A stretch of DNA of 18,806 nt from JALXDT01 sp964634755. Lineage in GTDB: Bacteria; Acidobacteriota; Aminicenantia; JAMOAD01. Below are positions 7,251-14,179 of this stretch, one piece after another (within the stretch, counting starts at the first letter, position 1; each line of letters opens with the position of its first letter). The notes under the pieces are model-generated. The model was not told the origin of the DNA. It did no database searches and saw only the letters and a program-made list of their open reading frames with translations. A program made the translations under genes and the position numbers. The stretch covers positions 1 to 18,806 of the forward strand of contig CAZWJH010000049.1 of the NCBI GenBank assembly GCA_964634755.1, written 5' to 3'.

Positions 7251-7946
7251 CTATTTTTTATAAATCAAAAATTTTCTTTCTGAAGAGTACAAAACCTCGC
7301 TCCCCAAAAAAAATTCATTCCCTATTATCCCATCCTTTTTTAATACGAATTTTAAGTGCTCTCCCAAAGTCTTTGGTAATCTTCCGAATCTTAGGGATTT
7401 TTCAAGCTTACCAAAATTCACCTTGAGCCTGTATGTTTCCGTTGTGAATGTCCCTATGCCATGGTAATAGTCAGTGTAATCTTTTTCTTTTTCTCCTCCC
7501 ATCTCTTTTAAATCAACACCTTCAAGGTATGATATTGCAGCTGCAGTATCAAAAAACATTTTAAAACTTTCTCCTGAGACCGAAACTTCAAGTGCCGGGA
7601 AAACACCTCTTTCCACGGTTATCGGAATTTTTATCCCCTCTGTTTCAAAAATTTCCTTTGAAAATTCAATCTTTCCATTTTCGGGATTTTTCAAATCAAA
7701 AATAACATCAAATTCATTTAAAATATTAAGTCCTATTACGGCATCTATTTTAAGTCTGTAAACTTCACTCAACTTTTCGGAATCAAGCCCCATAAATGAG
7801 TTTAAAATCGGAAAACTTTTTCCCTCTATTTCAATATTCTTTAGTCTTCCGAAACTTTTCGGAGAGCCTGATGCAATGAGAAATGTATTTCCATTATCTT
7901 CGGCATACAGATTTCCTTTCTTGAAACTCAATCTCATTTCCATCAT
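7251..7946 (-). CDS. Aspartic-protease-like protein with a degenerate first half-site
   Basis: The 231-residue protein has the same two-lobed layout as its neighbour. The second lobe has MFFDTAAAISYL with Asp133. In the first lobe the matching place reads FLIASGSPKSFG, where Ala25 sits at the expected Asp position. The segment VIGLNILNEFDVIFDLKN (about 70-87) is the usual strand after the first half-site. With one catalytic Asp the monomer should be inactive by itself; it could work as a homodimer, as a heterodimer with the product of 6344-7192, or as a substrate- or peptide-binding pseudoprotease. The start at 7946 is preceded by GGAGAG, though ATGs at codons 1, 2 and 4 make it slightly ambiguous. 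No signal peptide is seen. Confidence 0.8.
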   Translation of the reverse strand: MMEMRLSFKKGNLYAEDNGNTFLIASGSPKSFGRLKNIEIEGKSFPILNSFMGLDSEKLSEVYRLKIDAVIGLNILNEFDVIFDLKNPENGKIEFSKEIFETEGIKIPITVERGVFPALEVSVSGESFKMFFDTAAAISYLEGVDLKEMGGEKEKDYTDYYHGIGTFTTETYRLKVNFGKLEKSLRFGRLPKTLGEHLKFVLKKDGIIGNEFFLGSEVLYSSERKFLIYKK

Positions 7947-8007
7947 ATCTTTTCTCTCCGATAGTTTATTTTATCTCAAATGTGAAAAAAACAAAAATGA
8001 TACAGGC

Positions 8008-8997
8008 TCACTCAATCTCACCCGGCTGAAATATGTTTTTTGAGAATATTTCACTTCCGGGATTTCTTACAAAGGTATCCTCCGAGCTTGCATTCCTTAT
8101 CTCAAAGTGATTGGTTATTCTTTTTAAAATATTAGCCATCAAAAATGAATTCATCCGAATATTCGTGGGGATTATTTCAAAAAGGCGGGCTGAAAATCCG
8201 CTCCACTCCTTCAATCTGTGAATTTCCTTTATAAGATAGTATTTTGCATCAATTCCGTGTTTTCTTACCAACTCATAAAGAATAGTATCAGTGTAAGGGT
8301 CAAAGTGAACTTCCCAATCAGCATAAAGGTATTTTACCCCCAAAACTGACAAAAGAGAGTAGGCAAGGGATATGCTCTTGTAGCATCCTCCCAAACCGCA
8401 GCCTTCTCTTATTTTGACCATATGGGAAATTTTAACATTGTACTTTAAAAGTATTTCAGATAAAAAGTTAAAATTTTCAAAAAAGAAGTAAAGAAGATAA
8501 GCTTTTGAGTTTCCGTGCTTTGATGCAAAGTTTATTTCAAAAAGCAAAATTTCTTCAGGGGAGTAATTTGTAAGGGAGCCGTGGTATTTTCCCGGAGTAA
8601 AATCATAACTAACCGGAAATCTTCTCTTGAGCCTCAATTTGTAAATATCCTTAATAAAAAAGTGCACAACATTGTGCCTTTTGTTCACATAATCGTAAAA
8701 ATCCGAGACTCTTCTGAAATCTTTTCTGTAAAGATAGGGATATACCTCCTTAATCACCTTTTTTTTATCCAAGTCAAAAAAATCTCTGTAATAGTCAGTG
8801 TGAACAAAGAGATTCGAGATGCTTTTCATTCCATAATACTTTGCCTGTCCTTCGGAAAATTCAAAAAGGTCTCTTATGTCATTACCCGCACTCGGATACC
8901 AGCTGATTCTTTCTTCTTTACCAATTATCATTTTCAGCATTCTCAGCTTTTTTCGGGATTTTTCGTCAATCCCTTCAAGCATTTGAAGCAATCTCAT
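8008..8997 (-). CDS. WYPSAG-motif protein B
   Basis: The 329-residue product is of unknown function. It shares with the module A protein (2549-3471) the ISWYPSAGNDI motif at about residues 31-41, LFVHTDYYRDFF at about 63-74, the helix FFFENFNFLSEILLKY and the glycine-rich GCGLGGC. It is longer, with an extra helical C-terminal part (SGFSARLFEIIP...). Conserved Asp, His and Tyr residues (SAGND, HTDYY) could form a catalytic or nucleotide site, but this is speculation. No membrane segment or signal peptide is seen. The ATG at 8997 has AAGGAG before it. It lies in module B between a membrane protein and two aspartic-protease homologues, echoing the WYPSAG-protease pair of module A. Confidence 0.8.
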   Translation of the reverse strand: MRLLQMLEGIDEKSRKKLRMLKMIIGKEERISWYPSAGNDIRDLFEFSEGQAKYYGMKSISNLFVHTDYYRDFFDLDKKKVIKEVYPYLYRKDFRRVSDFYDYVNKRHNVVHFFIKDIYKLRLKRRFPVSYDFTPGKYHGSLTNYSPEEILLFEINFASKHGNSKAYLLYFFFENFNFLSEILLKYNVKISHMVKIREGCGLGGCYKSISLAYSLLSVLGVKYLYADWEVHFDPYTDTILYELVRKHGIDAKYYLIKEIHRLKEWSGFSARLFEIIPTNIRMNSFLMANILKRITNHFEIRNASSEDTFVRNPGSEIFSKNIFQPGEIE

Positions 8998-9021
8998 TTT
9001 TACTCCTTTTTTTAATTTAGT

Positions 9022-9046
9022 GGCTCGGCGGCTCTGCCGCCGAGCC
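9022..9046. repeat. GC-rich perfect hairpin between two module B genes
   Basis: GGCTCGGCGG (9022-9031), loop CTCTG, and CCGCCGAGCC (9037-9046) form a perfect 10-bp stem in otherwise AT-rich DNA. The U-run (TTTT) follows on the plus strand, not in the direction of the operon. It may attenuate or stabilise leftward mRNA just after the membrane protein gene, or be another dispersed palindrome. Confidence 0.7.
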
Positions 9047-9053
9047 TTTTAAT

Positions 9054-9476
9054 TTAACTTAAATTCAACTTGAAAATATCAAGAGCACCCAAAATCAAAC
9101 CCACAGCACCCAAAAATGTAAGGTACAAACCGAGCCCGAAAAACTCAAGAGAGCCACCATCCACAAAGTAAAGCACAAACCCCAGAAGAATAAGAGCACC
9201 CAACACGATTGAGAGCAGTTTCGCCCTTTTCCCTTTTAACCCCATATACATAATAATAAGACTAACTACAGGTATGAGATAAATAAGATAAACCTCAGAC
9301 GGGAGAGAAGCTTCCTTCTCTCCGAGAGAAGATGCCAAACTTGCAAGACCCTCACCCACTTTAATCAACTTGTAGCCGGGAAGAGAGACTATACCAAGAT
9401 CAACCCATGGCAGAAAGAATGCAATAAAAAGAATGAGAGCGGAAATATTTTCTCCTCTCTTAAAAAATTCTTTCAT
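9054..9476 (-). CDS. Small four-helix membrane protein
   Basis: The 140-residue protein has four hydrophobic stretches fit to span the membrane: roughly residues 11-30 (LILFIAFFLPWVDLGIV), 64-82 (VYLIYLIPVVSLIIMYMGL), 87-107 (LLSIVLGALILLGFVLYFV) and 113-137. The frame is open to 9569 inside the upstream ATPase gene, but the ATG at 9476 has an ideal ribosome site (AAAGGAGGTTTTG before ATG) and is the chosen start. It begins 16 bp after the ATPase stop. The F-F-L-P-W motif in helix 1 is seen in small bacterial membrane proteins of unknown role. It is the only integral membrane product of module B and might anchor or sense for the cytoplasmic partners; that is inference. Confidence 0.8.
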   Translation of the reverse strand: MKEFFKRGENISALILFIAFFLPWVDLGIVSLPGYKLIKVGEGLASLASSLGEKEASLPSEVYLIYLIPVVSLIIMYMGLKGKRAKLLSIVLGALILLGFVLYFVDGGSLEFFGLGLYLTFLGAVGLILGALDIFKLNLS

Positions 9477-9492
9477 CAAAACCTCCTTTATT

Positions 9493-11109
9493 TTAATTTT
9501 TATAAAAGCCCACCTGTGTTTCAGCCTTGTAATTTTTCTCCTCTGATATAAAGGAGAGTATTTCCTCAATTGAAATATTTTCTCCCATAATAATCTCCCT
9601 CAGCTCCACCTTTTTGCAAACATTGGAAATTTCAGCTCCCGTAAGCTCCTTTTCGGCAAGAATCTCATACTCTTCCTCCGAAAGCCCCGGAAGCTTTGTT
9701 TCCCAGATGTTTTTTCTTGCCTCATAATCTGGGGATGTAAATTCTATTTTAAAAAGGAATCTCCTTGAAAAAGCATCATCCATGTTTATGTCAAGATTTG
9801 TTGTAGCTATACAGATTCCCTCAAAATCCTCAAGCTCTTCCAGAAGGATATTCTGCATGGTGTTCATTGTTTGATCAACCGAATGTTTTATAGAAACCCT
9901 TTTTGAAATAATACCATCAGCTTCATTCAAAAGAAGAATGGGAGTATGCTCTTCCCTTTTGCTCAAATCTCTGTATTCTCTGAAAATTCTCTTGACATTT
10001 TTTTCACTTTCGCCAAGCCACTTGTTTTTTATTGTTGCAAGGTCCACCTGATAAACCTTTCTTCCTGTCTTTTTACCCAAATAATACACTGAAGCTGTTT
10101 TTCCCGTTCCGGGAGCACCGTAAAAGAGAGCAACTATTCCCGAGGGGAAACCTTTGCGGTTCAACTCCTTTCTTATTCTCTCATAATTATCCTTTGTAAT
10201 GGCTCTTTCCAAAAGCTCAAGATTATTTTTCAGGGTTGAACTGAAAAACAGCTTTTCATCTTTGCTCGTATCAGCCAAGTAGAGAAGCCCTCCTACTCTC
10301 TTTCTTCTCACAGCCATTAACATTGCCCCGGGATTATCCAAAAGCTCCAAAAGTTTCTCATTTACACTGATATCACCTTCAAATAATTTACTTTCCGTTT
10401 TTTCAACAAAAACGATTGAATCCTTTACTATCCCGAGGTTTCCCGAGATTAGCTCATTCCAGAAATTCGTTGATTTGGGAGTATCCCTGAAAAAGATGTC
10501 AAAAAATGATGCATAATCAAAAATATCAAGTGAAGGAATCTTTTCCTTTGCCAAAAGAAAAAGGACGAAAAATCTCTCCTCAACAGTGTAAGGTGTAAAG
10601 TATTTATTAATAACCTTTCTTAAAATGGGTCTTTCAATTCTTCTGTCAATCCTTTTCCAGAAATCCTCAAGTGACATTACTCCGTCAGGAATCCCATACA
10701 TTTTTAAAACATCCGCTATGTACGATGTTATTTCAAGTAAATTCATGAAAGGTTTTTGGTTGGTGCTAAAAAAGCCTTTCAGCGCAATTTCGCTTAGCTT
10801 AACCACAGGATAAAGACTATCCTTTGAATCCTTAACAAACTCCAAAAGTCTTTTCCCTTTTAGATTTACAATTCTTCCGAGAAAAATAAAATAATCATCT
10901 TCAGAAAGCTTTTTCTTTTTGGAAAAATCCCTGAGGTTTACAAAACCGGGACCCTTGTGTATCTCTCTTATAATGTGAAAAAATGCCAGAGCATCTTCAA
11001 GTACCAAGTTAAATGTGGCGGAAATCTCCCGAAGGATTTTGCTTCTATTCGGTTTTAATAGTGAGAGTTTCCCCTTGTGATTAATAATTTTAAAAAATAA
11101 TTTATTCAT
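9493..11109 (-). CDS. AAA+ ATPase with long N-terminal domain
   Basis: The 538-residue protein has an all-helical N-terminal region of about 320 residues and a C-terminal AAA+ module. The Walker A GAPGTGKT is at 331-338. The Walker B ILLLNEADG has Asn395 where Asp is usual, followed by Glu396. Sensor 1 is ATTN (Asn438) and the arginine-finger pair is in DDAFSRRF (Arg449, Arg450). The NEAD form of Walker B occurs in a familiar bacterial ATPase group, so I do not take it as loss of activity. Such classical AAA proteins usually remodel or unfold proteins, which would fit a module full of proteases. The ATG at 11109 overlaps the preceding gene's stop (ATGA) and has GGAGGG upstream. No protease domain is fused. 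Confidence 0.9.
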   Translation of the reverse strand: MNKLFFKIINHKGKLSLLKPNRSKILREISATFNLVLEDALAFFHIIREIHKGPGFVNLRDFSKKKKLSEDDYFIFLGRIVNLKGKRLLEFVKDSKDSLYPVVKLSEIALKGFFSTNQKPFMNLLEITSYIADVLKMYGIPDGVMSLEDFWKRIDRRIERPILRKVINKYFTPYTVEERFFVLFLLAKEKIPSLDIFDYASFFDIFFRDTPKSTNFWNELISGNLGIVKDSIVFVEKTESKLFEGDISVNEKLLELLDNPGAMLMAVRRKRVGGLLYLADTSKDEKLFFSSTLKNNLELLERAITKDNYERIRKELNRKGFPSGIVALFYGAPGTGKTASVYYLGKKTGRKVYQVDLATIKNKWLGESEKNVKRIFREYRDLSKREEHTPILLLNEADGIISKRVSIKHSVDQTMNTMQNILLEELEDFEGICIATTNLDINMDDAFSRRFLFKIEFTSPDYEARKNIWETKLPGLSEEEYEILAEKELTGAEISNVCKKVELREIIMGENISIEEILSFISEEKNYKAETQVGFYKN

Positions 11110-11903
11110 TTCTCCCTCCTTTTTATGATTAAATTTTCATTTTTGTTCGCATTATTAAAAAACATTTCAAAAGCTTTGCTTATGGCAATTGTGGCAACCT
11201 TTCTGCTCTTTTCACTAATGTCTTCGCTTTTATACCAGTTAATATTCTCTTTTATTTTTTTGCTCAAGATTATTCTGCCTTTTACCTCAACCCTTTTTTT
11301 AATCTCATCTTCTGACAGATTTCTTGTGTTATGAATACATATAAAATCCCCTCCGACATACTTTGGCAGACCTTTCAGATTTTTTATATTGTTTCCCGAG
11401 CAATCATAGTCCCCCTCAACATATTTGGGACCACCTTCAAGGGTTTTAAGACTGTTGTACGAGCAGTCAAAATTTCCATTCACTCTCTTTTGTATTCCCT
11501 TTAAGCTTTTCAGGTGATTTTTAAAAATATAAACACTTCCTCCGATTCTTTCGCTTATCCCTTCAAGTGAAACTATTTTATTGTGAGTACATATAAAATC
11601 ACCTCCGACCTCCTCCGGTGAGCCTTCAAGGGTATCCAATTTATTAAAAGAGCAATCAAAACTCCCTTCAACAATCCGGGGAAAAGATTCAAGTCTTTTC
11701 AATCTGTTAAATGCCACTGAAAAATTACCGTCTATTCTCTCTCTCTTTGAAATTAGTTTTTGTGCATAGAGGCAGGAAACATCAATGTCATTGTATTCGC
11801 AGGAGATCTCATCGGGATTGTTTAAGACAATTGTCTTTTTGCCATTTTCATCATTTTCAACATAAAAGCAACTGTTTTTTGTCACTATGTCCCAAATTTT
11901 CAT
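11106..11903 (-). CDS. 21-residue-repeat (leucine-rich-like) protein
   Basis: The 265-residue protein has about seven tandem repeats of 21 residues between roughly residues 55 and 200, with the pattern V-G-G-D-F-x-C-S-x-N-x-L-K-x-L-E-G-x-P. Examples are EGSFDCSFNKLDTLEGSP, NGNFDCSYNSLKTLEGG and EGDYDCSGNNIKNLKG. This is a leucine-rich-repeat-like solenoid of a kind found in many bacteria and phages, likely for protein binding. The Cys at the third strand position is conserved in most repeats and replaced by Ile in the fourth (GGSVYIFKN). The C-terminal 60 residues are basic and non-repetitive. Start (ATG 11903) and stop overlap both neighbours by ATGA, so it is tightly coupled to the M28-like peptidase and the ATPase. 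Confidence 0.8.
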   Translation of the reverse strand: MKIWDIVTKNSCFYVENDENGKKTIVLNNPDEISCEYNDIDVSCLYAQKLISKRERIDGNFSVAFNRLKRLESFPRIVEGSFDCSFNKLDTLEGSPEEVGGDFICTHNKIVSLEGISERIGGSVYIFKNHLKSLKGIQKRVNGNFDCSYNSLKTLEGGPKYVEGDYDCSGNNIKNLKGLPKYVGGDFICIHNTRNLSEDEIKKRVEVKGRIILSKKIKENINWYKSEDISEKSRKVATIAISKAFEMFFNNANKNENLIIKRREK

Positions 11904-12643
11904 TTAAGCCTCCTTTCCGTAGAGACGCCCAAATTGGGCGTCTCTACACCATTTACGGATTTAAAGCTTAAAACTCTTTCATTTTTGTTATAAAAAAGCT
12001 CCGTCAGGTTTAAAACAAATGTCTTTACTTTACCAAGCACATCTTCACTTATAATCTCAATCCTATTATCAAGCTGCTCATTGTGCATTGTTTTTAGTAT
12101 TTCACCTATGGGGTCAGGTGAGTCAGCGTACGAAGCTGAAACGAGAAGAGAGGGAATTCCTGCGTATGAGGTTGCCGAGGAATCACAGGTAGGATGGGAC
12201 GGCAATTGGTAAATTTCAGAATAAGCTTTTTGAAAGTCAAGAGGAAAATTTCCCAAAGTGTCATAGTAAAACACAGAATCTCCCACTCCTGCTACATCAA
12301 GGTTTATTACAGCTTCTGGATTGTTTTTGTTAATATAGTCACATGCACCTGCTCTGTCCAATTCCTCTCTGTCAGTAAAAACTATCTCAATATTCCCATT
12401 GACTTTATTTTGCAAAGAGAGAAGAACAGCAATACTTGAAGAATTGTCATTATAGCCCAAACTTCCGGGAAAAACATCATAATGTGCCATAAGCGTAAGC
12501 TTTTTGTAGGAAGCTGCCGGGATTATTATATTTTTTCCATCAAAACCATCCTCAACAATATAATCCCTCTCTATTAAAGATAAAATTTTGTTAAACCTCT
12601 CCTCCTTATCAGGAGAAGTTATTTTTTTGATTATTTCTATCAT
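11900..12643 (-). CDS. M28-family-like metallopeptidase with a repeat-derived C-terminus
   Basis: The 247-residue protein has the co-catalytic zinc ligands of M28 aminopeptidases: HYD (His54, Asp56), YND (Asp66 in SLGYNDNSSSIAVL), EE at 93-94 (TDREELDRAGA), Asp116 (NLDVAG) and His187 (TMHNEQ). This order and spacing match the M28 core, though the protein is shorter than most relatives. No signal peptide is seen, implying action on cytoplasmic peptides. The ATG at 12643 follows GGAGGTAAG. The last 16 or so residues (NGVETPNLGVSTERRLK) are encoded by the 29-bp palindromic repeat at 11919-11947, which has been absorbed into the reading frame just before the stop. The stop overlaps the next start (ATGA). 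Confidence 0.85.
   Translation of the reverse strand: MIEIIKKITSPDKEERFNKILSLIERDYIVEDGFDGKNIIIPAASYKKLTLMAHYDVFPGSLGYNDNSSSIAVLLSLQNKVNGNIEIVFTDREELDRAGACDYINKNNPEAVINLDVAGVGDSVFYYDTLGNFPLDFQKAYSEIYQLPSHPTCDSSATSYAGIPSLLVSASYADSPDPIGEILKTMHNEQLDNRIEIISEDVLGKVKTFVLNLTELFYNKNERVLSFKSVNGVETPNLGVSTERRLK
11919..11947. repeat. REP-like palindrome, copy 2, inside a coding region
   Basis: This is a perfect 29-bp palindrome (arm GTAGAGACGCCCAA as read on the minus strand). It lies within the 3' end of the M28-like gene and next to the ribosome site of the following gene, and is translated as part of the peptidase C-terminus. Confidence 0.85.
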
Positions 12644-12717
12644 CTTACCTCCTCTTAAAAAGCTAAAAGCTTAAAGCCCAAAAGCCTTTTTTGGCGACTT
12701 TTAGAATTAAAATCTCC

Positions 12718-12746
12718 GTAGAGACGCCCAATTTGGGCGTCTCTAC
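12718..12746. repeat. REP-like palindrome, copy 3
   Basis: A perfect 29-bp palindrome identical to copy 1, in the spacer upstream of the M28-like gene. If the spacer is transcribed from the module B promoter, it would fold into a long stem in the mRNA. Confidence 0.85.
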
Positions 12747-12809
12747 ACCATTAACCCTGTTTTAAAGCCAAAAATCTCTCTTTCCAGCTTTTTGGGCTTA
12801 GCAAAAAAT

Positions 12810-12837
12810 GTAGGGATGTTGGATGCAACGTCTCTAC
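12810..12837. repeat. REP-like palindrome, divergent copy
   Basis: A 28-bp imperfect palindrome with ends GTAGGGATGTTG... and ...CAACGTCTCTAC. The outer arms match the other copies but the core is GTTGGATGCAAC rather than the CGCCCAA type, so at least two core subtypes exist here. Confidence 0.65.
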
Positions 12838-12872
12838 ATACCCTTTACTCCTGCCCACTTCCATCAGCCCCC

Positions 12873-12935
12873 TCAAAATTTCAAATCTTTTTTAGACATC
12901 ATTACAATCAACCTTCCAGCGATTTTATCTTTCAT
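12873..12935 (-). CDS. Possible 20-residue micro-ORF in module B
   Basis: MKDKIAGRLIVMMSKKDLKF begins at an ATG (12935) with AAGGAG 11 nt upstream, 28 bp after the stop of the lead gene. A second frame, shifted by one base at the stop, continues the plausible sequence (ILRGLMEVGRSKGYVET) into the divergent palindrome. It may be a genuine small peptide, or the broken start of a larger gene cut by a frameshift and repeat insertion. Confidence 0.3.
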   Translation of the reverse strand: MKDKIAGRLIVMMSKKDLKF

Positions 12936-12963
12936 CCCGCCGGATTCTCCTTACCCTTCTTTT

Positions 12964-13260
12964 TCAACCGCTTTTCTCTTTAGCTTTGGATTTTGAGCTC
13001 AGCTTTTTTCTTTCGGGGGCTAAATTTATCACACTTTCCAAAAATGGTATTTCAATCCCTGCTTCACTCAGCTCTCCCTCCGAAGAGTAAACCATATTTG
13101 TTTCCTTAAAGTAAAACATTGAGACGGAATTTCCTTCTTTTGCACAATTTGTGCCGTACATCTCAATCTCACTGAACTCCACTGTCCCGCCATTCACTCT
13201 TTCAATCCTTCCATAATTTTTTCTAACTTTAATTTTTATTTTATCATTACAATGTATCAT
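12964..13260 (-). CDS. Small protein of unknown function, lead gene of module B
   Basis: The 98-residue frame is not recognised. It looks beta-rich in the first 60 residues (IKIKVRKNYGRIERVNGGTVEFSEIEMYG) with a C-terminal Lys/Ser-rich tail (KKLSSKSKAKEKSG). The start is doubtful. The ATG at 13260 lies inside the operator, at the predicted transcription start, so it would need a leaderless message. A GTG at codon 22 has GGAAGG nine bases upstream and would give a 77-residue protein (MNGGTVEFSEIE...). It is the first gene behind the module B promoter and, with no clear terminator after it, probably heads the long operon down to 6344. Its length, position and tail resemble the lead gene of module A. 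Confidence 0.6.
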   Translation of the reverse strand: MIHCNDKIKIKVRKNYGRIERVNGGTVEFSEIEMYGTNCAKEGNSVSMFYFKETNMVYSSEGELSEAGIEIPFLESVINLAPERKKLSSKSKAKEKSG

Positions 13261-13265
13261 ACATT
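13251..13265. promoter_or_regulatory. Operator palindrome, site B
   Basis: AATGTATCATACATT, identical over 15 bp to site A and placed identically: it abuts the -10 and ends 29 bp from the start of the -35. A repressor bound here would control the whole of module B if it is one transcript. Confidence 0.75.
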
Positions 13266-13294
13266 AATTTATCACATTTTTAAACTTTTGTCAA
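13266..13294 (-). promoter_or_regulatory. Promoter of module B
   Basis: Minus-strand TTGACA (13294-13289), 17-bp spacer, TAAATT (13271-13266). The spacer has TTTAAAAATGTG, nearly as in module A. Upstream, an A-rich stretch (AAAATTAAAAACAC before TTGACA) could act as an UP element and is shared with the sigma factor promoter. Confidence 0.65.
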
Positions 13295-13409
13295 GTGTTT
13301 TTAATTTTGCTTGTATGCTCTTTTTATCTAAGTGAATTTTCGTGAACTTTACCATGTTAAACTCTCTCATGTTTTATCATTTTTAATAAACTCGCCTACT
13401 GTCAGGTTA

Positions 13410-14039
13410 TCAAACCGCTTCTAACAAACCTCCTGTGCTTTCATTTTCCAAAAATCCTTCTTCTTCAATTAATAATTCCACTTCACTAAAAAGTTCGTAA
13501 AAAAATATCTTATACTGGCCAAACAAAACAAATCCCTTTTTCTTTAAAATTTCATTAAGCTGGTTCAAAGCGGATTTTATTTTAGAATAGATAGTGCTCT
13601 TCGGCAAATCAAACATTTTACTCAACTCTTCCAATTTTAATCCTTTATAATAATTCAAATAAACAAAAAACAATTTTTCTTTTAACTTCTCATCCAACAG
13701 CACCTCTTCAACTATCTCATCACTTACCTCCTCTGCCTCCGCTAATATACTATAATGCACCGGGTCGGTTATAGCCGACAACATCCACTTTATAAAAGGT
13801 ATTTTTTTATCATTCTTTTTTAAATAATCTTCACCTGCATATTTAACTGCTTTTTTTAAATACCCATACCCAATTCTTTCATTTTCATATAATAATCTCC
13901 AAAATTTTTCCTTTCTTAAAACTCTACTTACCACAGCATTTGCCATTTCTTCTTTTTCATCTTCCGGCAAATAATAATAGTTTTTATTAATCTGTTTTTT
14001 AGCAAAATTTAAAAAATTTTCAGTATTTTTATCAGGCAT
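13410..14039 (-). CDS. Sigma-70-family (ECF-like) RNA polymerase sigma factor
   Basis: In this 209-residue protein, residues 26-75 (EDEKEEMANAVVSRVLRKEKFWRLL...GYLKKAVKYAGEDYLKK) resemble region 2 of small sigma factors, including the helix before the R/K-rich DNA contact. Residues 120-165 hold a region 4 helix-turn-helix (LKLEELSKMFDLPKSTIYSKIKSALNQLNEIL). The linker between them is about 40 residues and acidic (EAEEVSDEIVEE). A C-terminal extension of about 40 residues ends in Glu-rich sequence. No anti-sigma factor gene is adjacent. The start at 14039 has an ideal ribosome site (TTAGGAGGTGAGGT before ATG). The gene lies between module B and Ro60, with its own operator-bearing promoter and a roughly 130-nt leader. 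Its promoter target is unknown. Confidence 0.75.
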   Translation of the reverse strand: MPDKNTENFLNFAKKQINKNYYYLPEDEKEEMANAVVSRVLRKEKFWRLLYENERIGYGYLKKAVKYAGEDYLKKNDKKIPFIKWMLSAITDPVHYSILAEAEEVSDEIVEEVLLDEKLKEKLFFVYLNYYKGLKLEELSKMFDLPKSTIYSKIKSALNQLNEILKKKGFVLFGQYKIFFYELFSEVELLIEEEGFLENESTGGLLEAV

Positions 14040-14082
14040 ACCTCACCTCCTAAAGATAAATTTCAAATGTACGGCAAGGTAT

Positions 14083-14147
14083 GCGTTAACGCTTCAAAAC
14101 TCCCCCCTTTGAGGTATTTTGATTAAATTTATTTAAAGCGTTAAAAT
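14083..14147. promoter_or_regulatory. Leader hairpin of the sigma factor mRNA
   Basis: On the minus strand TTTAACGCTTTAAA (about 14147-14134) and TTTTGAAGCGTTAA (about 14099-14086) are inverted with one mismatch and enclose a loop containing CAAAGGGGGGAG. The structure sits in the long 5' leader, upstream of the ribosome site, and could regulate translation. GCGTTAACGC (14083-14092) is also a small perfect palindrome. Confidence 0.4.
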
Positions 14148-14160
14148 TTATCATCGTATT

Positions 14161-14175
14161 AATGTAATTTACATT
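14161..14175. promoter_or_regulatory. Operator palindrome, site C
   Basis: AATGTAATTTACATT, a perfect palindrome with 7-bp arms and a central base. It differs from sites A and B only at positions 7, 8 and 9 (central triplet), keeping the AATGTA...TACATT half-sites. It starts four bases after the -10 and covers the likely start of transcription. Confidence 0.7.
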
Positions 14176-14179
14176 ATAT

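Noticed and set aside
8581..9015. 144-codon plus-strand open frame
   Set aside because: It lies wholly antisense to the WYPSAG gene, has no ribosome site, and its composition is what the reverse of that gene gives.
9477..9569. N-terminal extension of the membrane protein gene
   Set aside because: The extension overlaps the ATPase gene, while the ATG at 9476 has an ideal ribosome site and starts at the first membrane helix.
9493..11109. AAA+ ATPase as catalytically dead because Walker B has Asn for Asp
   Set aside because: The NEAD form is familiar in this bacterial ATPase group and the catalytic Glu, sensor 1 and arginine fingers are all present.
13299..13380. 27-codon minus-strand frame (MVKFTKIHLDKK...)
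   Set aside because: It runs into the -35 and spacer of the module B promoter and lacks a ribosome site.
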